DNA from: Chionoecetes opilio
Taxonomy: Eukaryota; Arthropoda; Malacostraca; Decapoda; Majidae
NCBI GenBank assembly: GCA_016584305.1
Contig: JACEEZ010010946.1
Coordinates: forward strand, 210,001 to 274,000
DNA: 64,000 nucleotides
Reading direction: 5' to 3'
Both the position numbers and the translations under genes were made by a program. This document shows positions 53,760 through 64,000 of this stretch, one piece after another; position 1 is the first letter of the stretch; the number at the start of each line of letters is the position of its first letter. The notes under the pieces were generated by a model. That model had not been told where the DNA came from and searched no databases. It saw nothing but the letters and a program-made list of their open reading frames with translations.

Positions 53760-54250
53760 TATGAATTGAATTAATGCAAAAAAAGGGGAAAATGTGCCTG
53801 CCATCAGCGGTGATATGGCAGTGTGGCAAAGCATGATAAAGGGGAGGGGCTACAGAAAGAGTGAAACAGTGAGGCAAGGGGAAAGGAACAGAATGTTATA
53901 GCAGGATGTTTAGATCAGATGAAGGATGTGATATTGTTGGGAGAAGGAGATCATAAATAGGGAATTGGGACAGGGGGGTGAGTAAGGAAAGTTTCTTGGA
54001 GGCAGATAACTTGAGGTTATCTGAGGCTTGTTTGATAGCAAGAAATCAGGAAACAAAGGTCTTGTCTTTGGGAGCGGAAGTCGTGAATGTTCCATTGAAG
54101 AACAGACAGTGTGTAGAGGTCAGCAGGTGATGATAGTTGGAATGGTAGCGTACGGAGTAGGGGATCAGCAGGATCAGGGGTATCAGGTGGGGGATCAAGT
54201 GTAGTAGGTGAAGTACATATAGTAGGGTCAGGGGGGCGAGGGGATGGGGA
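53760..54250 (-). pseudogene. LINE ORF2 endonuclease start, broken
   Basis: It reads LSVLQWNIHDFRSQRQDL and ICLQETFLTHPPVP in shifted frames, the N-terminus of an APE-type endonuclease. It follows ORF1 at 54250-56026. Confidence 0.6.
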
Positions 54251-56026
54251 TCATTGAGACAAAAGGGAGTCGCATGTACAGCCAGGAGGGGGGGGGGGGA
54301 AGTTAAGAACAGACTTAACAGCGGGACGGTCAGGGGAAGTAGAAGATGGGGGAAAGGACATAGGGTGATCAGAGGGAAGGGGGGAAGGGTGCAGTGGGGA
54401 GAATGGTGGAGAAGGTGGGGAAGAAGAGGAGCAGGGAGGAAGCTGGGAGGCAGAAAGAGGAAGAGGAGTAGGCAGAAGGTGGGAGGGAAGAGGATGTACC
54501 TCAGCTGAGACTTTGAGGGTTGAGAATGAAGGTGGGGATGATGCAGCGGTTGGTGAAATGGGCAGAGGGGTCATGTCTTGAGGCTGAGCGAGGTACTCCT
54601 CGATCATAGCCGTGGTCTCAACAGAAGTCAGGAGGGGAGACCTGGGAGACACAGGGTTCCTTAGTAGGAGGAGACGTAGAAAGTGGGGCGTGAGGAGCTG
54701 AGGAGGGAGAGGTAGTGGTAGGGGGATTCGGAAAAGTGGGATTGGAAATAAGCTGGGAGACGGGGGTAGGCGAAAAGCCTAGGCGGTGAGCTTCTTGGCG
54801 GACTTCCCATAAAGTGAAGCCCTTCTTAAATCTGATGGATGCCACTTCCGATTTGAAGTGGTAGACAGGGCAACCCCTGTAGAAGACATTGTGGGAACCA
54901 CCACAGTTAGCACAAGTGTGCGATGATGCAGGACACGTGGAATGAGCATGGCCAGGTTGAGCACAAAGTGGGCAGCGGGCAAGGGATCGGCAGTGCTTGG
55001 CAGGGTGGCCAAAACGCCAGCAGGACTGGCACTGGCGTGGAGTAGGGCGGTAAGGTTTAACAGAGTAGTGGACCCCGGCAACATAAATGCTATCAGGGAG
55101 ATCTTGCCTTTTGAAAGTGACTTTGGCAATGTTGGTAGGGGACTTACGGCGCCCCGGGGTGGGATGGTTTAGCAGTAAACTGCAACGGCATCATAATCCT
55201 CTGCCAAAAGGTCGAGGAGGACACCCACGCACTCGGACCATTTGGTGTCATCGACTGGGTAAGAATGCGGGGGGATGGAAACTGTTCCAGTGCAGGTGTT
55301 AAGAGTTATGTTGGGCGTGATGCAGAAGGAGTTGCCATCGAGGTCTTTAAGGTTGAGCAGTGCATGAGCTTGGCCCTCGGTGTCAACAGTCACCAGGCGG
55401 GACTGGTCAAGGCGGATATGGAATGCAACGTTGCCAACTTGCCATTGGAGGTATCTTTGGAAACGTAGGGTGTTAGCAGAGTAAGGGGCAGTGCAAGGGA
55501 CGATGAAGAAACGGTCCCACTTTGCAGGACCAAAAAGAGTGTCGAAGGAGGGGTGAGGGAGAGAAGTAGATGTGCGAGGGCGTGAGGAAGAGGAGACCGT
55601 GCGGACTGTAGTTCTCCCGGAGGGAGAAGGGTTGTAGGGTGCAAGAGTAGCTACACAGGATGATGAGGAGGACAAAGAAGGTTGAGGAGGAAGGGTAGAG
55701 GAAGGATCTGGAGGGGTAGAGCAGGGAGGCAAGGATGGAGAAGGTATGGAAGAGGTAGTGGGGTTGTGGGCAGGAGTGTCGCCTGGTGCTGTGGATGGAT
55801 TCTTGATCTGGCTAGGGGGCTCAGGAGCACTAAGTGTCTCTGAGGGACGAGTTTGGGGTACGGGCATAGCAGTATTCCGGACCGTAGTCAAAAGAGGGGC
55901 AGGGGTCGGTAAACCAGGGGGATCCGGAGGGTCATTTGATAGAGGGGCCGACCCTAGAGCCCCGTGGATATGTGAATATAACCAGACAGTTACACCTACA
56001 TAATATGCCCGCCTCCTAATATACAC
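54250..56026 (-). pseudogene. LINE ORF1 gag-like protein with three zinc knuckles (I/Jockey-type)
   Basis: A Pro/Ser-rich N-terminus (55600-56026) is followed by a conserved part (FDTLFGPAKWDRFFIVPC, RYLQWQVGNVAFHI), then a frameshift near 55155. After it come YVAGVHYSVKPYRPTPRQ and three knuckles, CQSCWRFGHPAKHC, CPLCAQPGHAHSTC and CANCGGSHNVFYRGC. A Pro/Ser-rich C-terminus with stops extends to 54250. Such ORF1 proteins bind the LINE RNA. Confidence 0.85.
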
Positions 56027-56750
56027 ATATTGTTATATGGCAACTGCGCCACGATGTGGCAACAGTGCACCGCCCTTCAGGCATCCATGTAACTTAGTCG
56101 CTGCCCTATAGCCAAAGACTATAGCCGCTAACACCAGCCCCTCACGCTGGTGATCTGGCCTATCTCTGTTCTTTAGAATAAATCACCTACGGAAGATGCT
56201 CGCTTCTCCTTTGGATAAACTCCCTTCAACCACTCCGGTTAATCACTGCAAACTTCGAGCACCATGAAGGTTATCATCATTGGCCATGGTGAGCCTGGGG
56301 TAAAGAGGGGGAAATAAATTATCAGCCCCTCATAACCCCCATGAGGGGTAAGGGCAGTGGCACCGAGGGTATACCATGCCCGTGGCACCCTGAGCCTGAG
56401 GCCGTTTAGGACTGGCCCGAAGCCAGCCTCATATCCCATCAACACGGCTCTCACACTTTAGGAGGAAAGGGGGATAGGAGGAGGGATAAGAGTAGATAGA
56501 GGGAAGGAGGGGAAAAAGGAGGAAGACAGGAAAGGCCAGGCAAAATTGGTGGTCACACCAAGGACAGAGGCCCGAAGCCAAGGGAGTGACCAGGAGGTCG
56601 TCGCCCGGGCGTTGGACCCGAAGCCCCCCCCACGATGACAGCAGGCCTGGGAATGGGGGAGTTGTGTTTATGAGTTGCTCCACCCGGTGCCCAGGGTTTG
56701 AATATTTTCTCTTCTGCTGGACCAGTGTTTTAATGGTTGTATAAGATGGG
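56027..56750. other. Probable 5' region of the LINE and flank
   Basis: I see no protein I can support. It may include the 5' UTR of the LINE whose ORF1 starts near 56026. Confidence 0.35.
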
Positions 56751-56758
56751 TCGCACCC

Positions 56759-57470
56759 ATGAACATGGAATTTTGGAAATGGAAAGCTTGTATTTTGGCA
56801 TGGAGGCAAGAAAATATACCCATCAAGGAAATTTGTCGGCAGACCGGACAAGCCAAATCTAGCATTATGTCGATGGTGGCTGCTTCTCCCGGCCTCCCTG
56901 CGGATGCCATGGCTTCCCTTAATCTCATTCTGGTAGAGCAAGGAATAACTAGGTCTAGGGACATCCTCCTACATCAAGAATTACTAAAGAACCCTAGACC
57001 GACTACACATGAATTAGAAGTAAGCCATACTTGAATGGTAACAAACGTCTCCCTTCAGTGCATCCAGCGTGGGCTACGGAGACCCAGCTGCCTTGTGGCC
57101 ACTCTGCCAAGAAACAACTCCACTGTTCTTATGAAGAAGGCAGGACTAGAATTTCCTGGGAAATATGCGCTCTAGGCATCTGATGATTGGCAAGAGGTTA
57201 TGTATCGGGTGAATCAACGTTCCAGTGCATTGGTAGTCATTTGGCCCTGGTGGGACGACCCCTTCTGCCACACGTCTGTACACGGCGAGCACGTGTCAGT
57301 ACCCTCAAGCAGTCATGATATGGGCATGTTTTGGGTTGAGTTCCCTGTCTCAGAGGAGAGCAATCGCAACCTATTTCTTTTCCATTACTCAATACAAGTA
57401 TGGAGAGCCTTTCATACACTCTCATTAACACTGACAGTGATGCCTCTTGAACACCTTGCTTGGTAACACG
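56759..57470 (+). pseudogene. Tc1-like transposase, decayed
   Basis: It reads ACILAWRQENIPIKEICRQT and RDILLHQELLKNPRPTTHEL (paired HTH DNA-binding region). After shifts it continues VSLQCIQRGLRRPSC, AGLEFPGKYA and DDWQEVMYRVNQ, the part before the first catalytic Asp block of Tc1 transposases. Stops and frame changes show it is dead. No ends were found. Confidence 0.7.
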
Positions 57471-57479
57471 GGTCCTCCA

Positions 57480-59369
57480 CGTCCCAAGCTGACCAAGGTG
57501 GTTCTGGTAACATGTGGATGATATTACACCACTTGAACACAATGAGAAATTCACCCATCAGCCAAGTTCCACATCCATCATTCCTACAAGCTAGTTACTA
57601 GGCCAACATTTGCCCCTTCAAACCCATGGACTGCCTCCTCCTGCTCTAGTAATTGTTGTCTGCTTCCGTGGCCTTGAGGATCACCCACAATGCCACACTT
57701 TCAAGGGACACAGCGCACTAGTTATGTGAAATACTAACATCAGTATAGTGATAATACAGACAAGGTATTTGGGCACCTTAGTATTCCAATAACAACATAT
57801 TGCACCAATGTTCATCAGATCCCTAACATTGCCCGGCTCACCTGTGTGCAGCAGTGGCGCCAGCAGCAAGATCTTCAGGTATTGCAGTGCCTTACATTTA
57901 AATTACCTGTAATTATCAGCAACACAAAGCTGCCTTCAGTGATGTGGGTCAACTTAACTATAGAATTCCACACAGCACCGAGACATAAAATAACTCAACA
58001 ATATAAGCTATGTAAACAAAATAGCAAACTCTTCATTTACTGGAATAATCTAAGCAACCAACTTCCAAAAAATTGAAATTGCACTTAGCTGAATATCCAT
58101 CATTCTTGCTCAGTTTACTGAAATAATCCACAAAATCCAGTGCTAACCATCACAGTACACATTCATTTTCTAATTTCCTCATTTTGTGGATGTACTGAGT
58201 CAGATCTTCGTCTTCTGTCTTGAAATCTTTGCTTCACTATCTGAGGTGATGCTGTTCATATAGGCAGAGTTATGGATTCAACTTTGAGTCATTAAAATAT
58301 TCCATCAAATTGAGTTAAAAATGAAGGGGAAATGTCTTCCAGTAAATGGAGGGATTGCTAAGTATCATGCACACTTACCGTGACTCCAGGCAAGCTCCAG
58401 GGAACACAATGCCCTAATGGCAGTGGCATTGCAAATCCACCTTAACATGCACTTTAAACCCATGGTGCTAAACACTTCCTCCATGCCATGCGTCACCCCA
58501 AGGGCCATTTTTATTTTTATTGAGGATGGGAAAAAATACACTGCTATCACCTACTGAGCATCTCAGTTGGTCCATTTCCTAGCAACAACAAGGTCCTGTA
58601 AGTCCATAAGTAATTGGTGAAATGTGGTGCACTACCTCCATCGCCTTTCATATCATTATGACATTTTCTGGACAATTGCAAATGACCCCAGGAGCTTGTT
58701 GGCATGGATCCTGCAGTCCCTTGTAGCGCAGGGATGACTCTGAATATGTCTTGTAGGCAAGTATTTTGTGGTGTACCTGCTACATGTGCGAGAATGTAGG
58801 TGTATGAGAAGCAAGGTTTTGATGCAATTTCATAAGATTTTGATTTTTTAACTTTTTTTTGGCTATAATATATTGAGATCATGAAAACAAATTTACTATT
58901 CTGTATTAACTATCCAAATAACAGAAAATAAATAGATTTTGTGATAGACTAAGAAAAGACAGAACTTGAAGGTTCAGCCTAATACAACACTGAACGAGGG
59001 TATTCATGGTCTTCCCTGCACTTCCTACTTTCTTCATGGTAAACAGTGAGGCAGCGTGTGCAGCTCTTGGAAGTGACGCGACATCAATCAATGTGAGAGG
59101 TATAACGGGGAAAGAATGGAAATGATGCGTGTGGTTTTGACTGAAATGGGATGTGAAATGAATGAGGTGGTTGAGAGGACAGGAAGAGAATGGATGTTAA
59201 TGCTTCTGGGACTGTGTGGTGAGACAGTGGACCGATGATTGGGACAGTGAAAAGTTTTTGGAGTGAGTGGAGTGGAGTGAAAAGTTTTTGTGGTGTATGA
59301 GAAATAGACAATAGGACTGTAGGCTTGCATGTATTATTTTTGTTTGTTTACTCTACAGGAGAAGCCAGT
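57480..59369. other. Gene-free stretch
   Basis: It may include the rest of the decayed Tc1-like element. I see no supported gene. GTTTTTGGAGTGAGTGGAGT near 59250 and its neighbour form a short local duplication. Confidence 0.4.
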
Positions 59370-60151
59370 TTAACCCCTTCACGCCCAGATCTTTCCTTTG
59401 CTATATAAAATTGTCTGTTGTCGAGCCATAAAATTACAAGTGACTTAATATACCAAATTAGCTAGTGCACAAGAATACTAAACAGGCCATATCTTTAAAA
59501 CATTGCTTATACAGACACGCCCTCGGTTTTTGAACATAATTCGTTCCCCAAAGTTGTTCTAAAACCTAAATAAATTTTTCCATAAGAAACAATATAAAAT
59601 GGATTACCGTATTTTATGGTTTATTATTATTATTATTTTATGGTTAGACGCACCCTGATTTTGGGAAAAAAAAAAAAAAAAAAAAAAATCTAAAGGATAT
59701 AAAAACATCTCTTGTCTAAATGTATAAGTAAATCCATAGTACAGTCGACCCTCGATTTAACAGACTAAAAGTGGGGGAGAAGTGGTCCGTTAAAGCCGAT
59801 TGTCCGTTACTGCGAGGGTATTTTCCCAAGGGTGTGAAAAAATAGGAAAAACATATGTTGGAAGGTAAACAGTGACTGGCGCTACATGCTGGATTTGGCA
59901 CGCTCCTCCACGCTGTGAAATAAATAAGAAATAATCACAAACACAACCAGACCATATTGCTATGTTGGGAGGTAAACAGTGACTGGCGCTAAATGCTGGA
60001 TTTGGCACGGTCGCCCACGACTGCTCGGGACTGGTATTAGAAGAGTTAGTAACTCTCCAGGCTCGCTCATTACTGCTTGGTATGCTATGAAATATCATAA
60101 TTCTAGGTGAATGTAGACATATAATCGCATTTTAATGGCTATTATTCATAT

Positions 60152-60168
60152 ATAATATATATATATAT

Positions 60169-60254
<86 letters not shown>

Positions 60255-60292
60255 ATATATTATATATATAAAATATAATAATATATATAATA
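60152..60292 (+). repeat. (TA)n microsatellite
   Basis: AT-only tract of about 140 bases with occasional TATAATA. Confidence 0.95.
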
Positions 60293-60410
60293 AAAAAGAA
60301 TACAAGCAAAGCACTCATCCACGCCTGGCAGCGCGGCCGCGGCAGCAGCAGTGTTGTGGTTAGACATGTAAGACACATGTAGGGCTACACTCTGAGGAAC
60401 TTTCATGTGT

Positions 60411-60674
60411 TGTCAAAAATGTATTACTCCTTTCCTATCCTTACTTGCATCAACATTGAATGTCACAGCATATTCTCTGAGTTTGTCCTTAAGACTTGCG
60501 AATATCACTCACTGTTTGTTTCTTTACTCCATACTCGTCACACACCCGGGCCACAGAAACACCAGACTCCACCTTCTTAATGAGTTCTAATTTCTCTGCA
60601 ATACTTAGATTCACACGTTCTTTTACCACTTCCCTTCTCTTTCGATGCCATAATAACTTCACAGCACTGAACAA
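60411..60674 (-). pseudogene. Tigger/pogo transposase N-terminal fragment (CENP-B-like HTH)
   Basis: On the - strand it reads VNLSIAEKLELIKKVESGVS, VARVCDEYGVKKQTVSDIRK and, after a 1-base shift, KDKLREYAVTFNVDASKDRK. This is the psq-type HTH of pogo/CENP-B proteins. The catalytic DDE part is absent. Confidence 0.85.
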
Positions 60675-60921
60675 GTCTAAATAAGCATAAAAAACACCGA
60701 AAAACAGGCGAACACTAGCTTAAACTGAGCTTGTAAACATGCGCTCCCACTGTCATAAACATGTACTATGCGCTCTGACTGGCGGACACTTAAAGGCGCC
60801 ATCACACTAGCACTATTTCCATCGATGTCAGAGGACGAGTCTGACGAGCTCCAACGAGCCAACCATGAACGTATCCATGCACGTTTTTAGCTCGTTATGC
60901 TTGTCTACGATTGACAATATA

Positions 60922-61695
60922 CAGGGAGGTCCCGAAGATACGAGCAGTTAGGTTCCACCTGGCATACTCGTAAAGCGAAATCTCGAATAACGAAACACAT
61001 AACTAATGGTAAAATATAGGTTTGGTTCAAGGACCCCTTCAATTTAAAAAAAAAAAAAAAAAACCTCTTTTTGAAGCTAAAATAAACTCTAGCAAACACA
61101 ACAAACACACAGCGTCTATATTACCCACACTGTAATACCTATTCTGTAGAAAAAGCATTCTGAAAGAGAAAATAACACACAAAATAGCATAACTGCACAT
61201 TAATTAAACATAAAACATGCATAACAAGCTAAAAAGACATTGTAATGTAGGGGACGCTGCGTGATACAAGAGAAGGTAGTGTAGCGTCCCAAGGTTGGGG
61301 CCCCACACCTGCTAATTACCCCTAAAGGTCAGGCCGCGCCATATGCTTAATTACCCTTCAGGTCACGCCTTGCTAGGGGTGACCTGACTGCGGTCCCAAG
61401 GTTGGAGCCGCACACCTGGCTAATTACCCCTAAATGTCAGGCAGCGCCATATGCTTAATTAATTACCCTTCAGGTCATGGCTTGCTAGGGGTGACCTCAC
61501 AGGGGTCAACCAAATCCCCCTTTGTCCAGCCCGGGAGTGGTAGGGCGCGCATTTTGAACTTGATAATTTTACTCACCCCAGTTTGAATGTCGTATCATTG
61601 GATTTTCGATCTCGTATATTGAAAATACCCTAATTTACACATCTCGTATCATCGGATTCTCGTATACCGAATGCTCATATAACGGGACCTCCCTG
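60922..61695. mobile_element. TIR element, family CAGGGAGGTC, copy 2 (774 bp)
   Basis: The ends are CAGGGAGGTCCCGAAGATAC and its inverse, with TA on both sides. It is highly similar to 35013-35788 and is followed directly by copy 3. Confidence 0.9.
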
Positions 61696-61697
61696 TA

Positions 61698-62371
61698 CAG
61701 GGAAGTCCCGAAGATACGAGCAGTTAGGTTCCACCTGGCATACTCGTAAAGCGAAATCTCGTATAGCGAAATACATAACTAATGGTAAAATATAGGTTTG
61801 GTTCCAGGACCCCATCAAAGACATGTTTTTCAAGCTAAAATAAACTGTAGAGGTCCCAAGGTTGGGGCCGCACACCTAGCTAATACCCCTAAAGGTCAGG
61901 CTGCACACCTGGCTAATTACCCTTCAGGTCACGCCTTGCTTGGGGTGACCTGACTGGGGTCAACCAAAATCCCCCTTTGTCCAGCCCGGGAGTCCTGTAT
62001 TCAGTACCTACCAACCACTACAGTGAGAGGAACACCACTCCATCCACTCCTCCTCTCCCTGTGTTCCTCTCACTGTGGTGGTTGGTAGGTAACTGACTGA
62101 ATACAGGACTCCCGGGCTGGACAAAGGGGGATTTTGGTTGACCCGTCAGGTCACCCCAATCAAGGCATGACCTGAAGGGTAATTACGGTGCGCCAGGTGT
62201 GCGGCCCCAACCTTGGGACCCCTACAAAATTATACCAAACACAACAAACACAATGTTTGAATGTCGTAGCATTGGATTTTCGATCTCGTATATTGAAAAA
62301 AGACCCTAATTTACTCGTCTCGTATCATTGATTTCTCGTATACCGAATGCTCGTATAACGGGACTTCCCTG
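61698..62371. mobile_element. TIR element, family CAGGGAGGTC, copy 3 (674 bp)
   Basis: It starts CAGGGAAGTCCCGAAGATAC right after the TA that ends copy 2 and ends with the inverse before TA at 62372-62373. Its centre is a near-perfect palindrome (about 61925-62160) not present in the other copies. Confidence 0.88.
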
Positions 62372-62511
62372 TACATAAGTAAGTGTATAGCAGCGATTGC
62401 CTGTTTGGGTGTCGGAGCCATGTTTGTTTACCATCGACGAAAACACTGCAGGCGAACAGCTGTGTGTGTGTGACGCTGTGCAGTCTCCCGGGGTAGAAGC
62501 TTCGGCCAACA

Positions 62512-62621
62512 CTAGAGGAGGAGGAGGAGGAGGAGGAGGAGGAGGAGGAGGAGGAGGAGGAGGAGGAGGAGGAGGAGGAGGAGGAGGAGGAGGAGGAGGA
62601 GGAGGAGGAGGAGGAGGAGGA
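62512..62621 (+). repeat. (GAG)n microsatellite, about 36 copies
   Basis: Uninterrupted GAGGAG trinucleotide repeat inside the Tigger element. Confidence 0.97.
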
Positions 62622-63589
62622 CCTACGAAGCGAAACTTAAGAGAAAGAGGTCACAAGAAGAATTCAATAAATTGTAATACGTACTAATATTCAATATTTT
62701 AACCCACATACACACCTTCTACAACTAAATCACCAGCAACACAGGCTCCTACCTTACATATCTTAATATCTGATACATTAAAACTCCTTAAAACCCAAGC
62801 ATTCCCAAAAAAAAAAAAAAAAAATTATGTTCAGTTGACGATTCAAGCGGCGATAAGCGATCTGATATGCCATTCTTGCCCACAAATTTGTCTCGCGAAT
62901 GGAGTCCGTTAAATCGAGGGTCAATTGTATAAGTAAGTCGTTTTGATGAATTTGCCATGGGTTATAATTTCCAGGACTGAAAAAAGCTTGTGATACGTGT
63001 GACAGCATGGTGGTAAATGTTGCATCAACACTAGCAGACGATAGGTGGCATTGTTGATGCCAATCTGCCGAGACGGAAGTTGCCACGGAATGGATCTCGC
63101 CAGTCTTGGTGGCAGACTCATATAGTCATAGCTTGTGACACGTATGACAGCATGGTGGTAAATGATACATCAACACTAGCAGACGATAGGCGGTGCTGTT
63201 GGTGCCAATCTGCCGAGGTGGAAGTTGCTGCGGAACGGCTCCCGTCAGTCTTGGCGGCAGTCTCATTCCAACATTCATCTTGGAAGACGCATGAGTATTT
63301 TTCAGCGTATTTTTTAGGAAAAAGATTGCGTCTTATAAGCTGTAAAATACGGTAATCCGTTCCTGACCCCCAAAATAAAGACTCTTTTATTTTTACCTTT
63401 ATAGCTGTATTTCATGCATAAAAATGCCTATAAATGCAATGTAATATTATATTATAACATACCATCTGAATAAAGAATAAAGTTATAGCTTTAATAGTTA
63501 ATAGATAGTATTCACTGACGTCACAACATCCGGGTATTTGTTGGAGGGAAGACATGTAAACACAGCTGTTATCTGACAGTCCCGCGGCC

Positions 63590-63970
63590 AAACGCCTCAA
63601 CTCTCAGGTCTGCCGCTCCACCTGGAACAACACGCTCGGCGATGCCCTCCGCATCACCTCCATGGGCCAATACCGCAGTGACTCTTTCCCCCAGCCGTGG
63701 ATAAGGAAAAAGTCCCGCGTCCTGGATGTCACCCTCACTCGCCTCCGCCTGGGGCACATGACGCTCACGGCTCACCTTCACAGCCTCCGTCTGTCCCCTG
63801 ACCCTCACTACCCCTGGGTGTAGGAACGTCTCTGAGACTATTGAACACTTTCTGCTGCAGTGTCCACGCTTCCACTCCCACCGTGTAGTGCTACACTCTC
63901 AACTACTCGCCCTGAACGTCACCACCTTTGACCTGCCCACCCAGCTGGCGGCGGTGTTTACAAGTCTGAG
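63590..63970 (+). pseudogene. Retroelement C-terminal zinc-finger tail
   Basis: It reads LTRLRLGHMTLTAHLHSLRL, then, after a shift at a TAG, NVSETIEHFLLQCPRFHSHR. It is about 80 to 90 percent identical by eye to the inverted fragment at 50800-51110, including the CxxC..ETIEHxxLxC box. Confidence 0.75.
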
Positions 63971-64000
63971 CCTCCAATATGGCGTCGTGCGACGTCATAT

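Larger units (their letters stand above)
59742..62927. mobile_element. Tigger/pogo element, 3.2 kb
   Basis: The ends are CAGTCGACCCTCGATTTAAC and an inverse ending TCGAGGGTCAATTG, flanked by TA. It contains a transposase fragment (60411-60674) and two younger insertions, and (TA)n and (GAG)n repeats. Confidence 0.85.
59607..63352. mobile_element. 3.7-kb TIR element (TA target), family CCGTATTTTACGG, copy 2
   Basis: The ends CCGTATTTTATGG and the inverse (CTTATAAGCTGTAAAATACGG) are flanked by TA. It has the same subterminal sequence as 50373-51882 (GACGCACCCTGATTTTG, TCTTGGAAGACGCA). A Tigger element is nested inside. 62990-63125 is duplicated in tandem at 63130-63270. Confidence 0.8.
59512..64000. 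mobile_element. Outer TIR element (TA target), left end only, containing a nest
   Basis: The left end is CAGACACGCCCTCGGTTTTT, preceded by TA, inserted in a half copy of the 32452 MITE (59374-59509). Its sequence resumes after 63354 (ATCCGTTCCTGACCCCC). The right end was not found, so the end given is only the window limit. Confidence 0.5.

Noticed and set aside
58365..58882. Two - strand ORFs of 61 and 111 codons
   Set aside because: No recognisable domain, no splice context, and composition like the surrounding non-coding DNA.
62397..62687. Gly-rich ORF
   Set aside because: Translation of the (GAG)n microsatellite.

Overview
The window reads as nuclear DNA of an arthropod, most likely a decapod crustacean. 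The supporting signs are short GT-AG exons spread over tens of kilobases, (TTAGG)n-type interstitial repeats, very abundant di- and trinucleotide microsatellites, kilobase-scale minisatellites in introns, and dense nests of DNA transposons, tRNA-derived SINEs and 5'-truncated non-LTR retrotransposons. The decapod assignment is an inference from this repeat style, not a proof.

Two protein-coding genes are well supported, and I could join their exons by phase. On the + strand (571-9690) nine exons encode the last 426 residues of a fibrinogen C-terminal domain (FReD) protein with a helical stalk; its 5' end lies left of the window. On the - strand (37683 down to 11489) 21 exons encode about 1327 residues of a MAP3K4/MEKK4-type kinase kinase kinase. 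They run from the start codon to the first residues of the kinase domain, where the last visible exon splices on. I find no catalytic exons in the remaining 11.5 kb, which is occupied by the FReD gene on the opposite strand. Either the FReD gene lies inside a MAP3K4 intron, or the assembly is joined wrongly here. One MAP3K4 exon (exon 15) carries an apparent 1-base deletion.

Layout: 1-9690 FReD gene, with a 32-bp minisatellite of about 2 kb in its last intron. 9691-11488 3' flank with a LINE remnant. 11489-37683 MAP3K4, whose introns hold a TTAA foldback element, a GA tract, a G-rich minisatellite of about 2.2 kb, a 41-bp minisatellite, SINEs, MITEs and interlocking inverted repeats. 37.7-47.5 kb microsatellites, a SINE, an RTE-like LINE, a Harbinger-like MITE, a 27-bp minisatellite and an orphan exon-like ORF. 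47592-53740 a 6.1-kb hAT-type element with a perfect 8-bp target duplication, loaded with nested insertions. 53.7-56.1 kb a LINE with a zinc-knuckle ORF1. 56.7-57.5 kb a decayed Tc1-like transposase. 59.4-64 kb a nest five insertions deep that includes a Tigger/pogo transposase fragment, ending in a retroelement tail.

The two host genes have no obvious joint function: one is an intracellular stress-MAPK activator, the other a probable secreted recognition or adhesion protein. The accessory content is a record of many transposon families. Terminal repeats and target duplications identify TA-target (Tc1/mariner-pogo), hAT (8 bp), piggyBac-like (TTAA) and Harbinger-like (TTA) elements.
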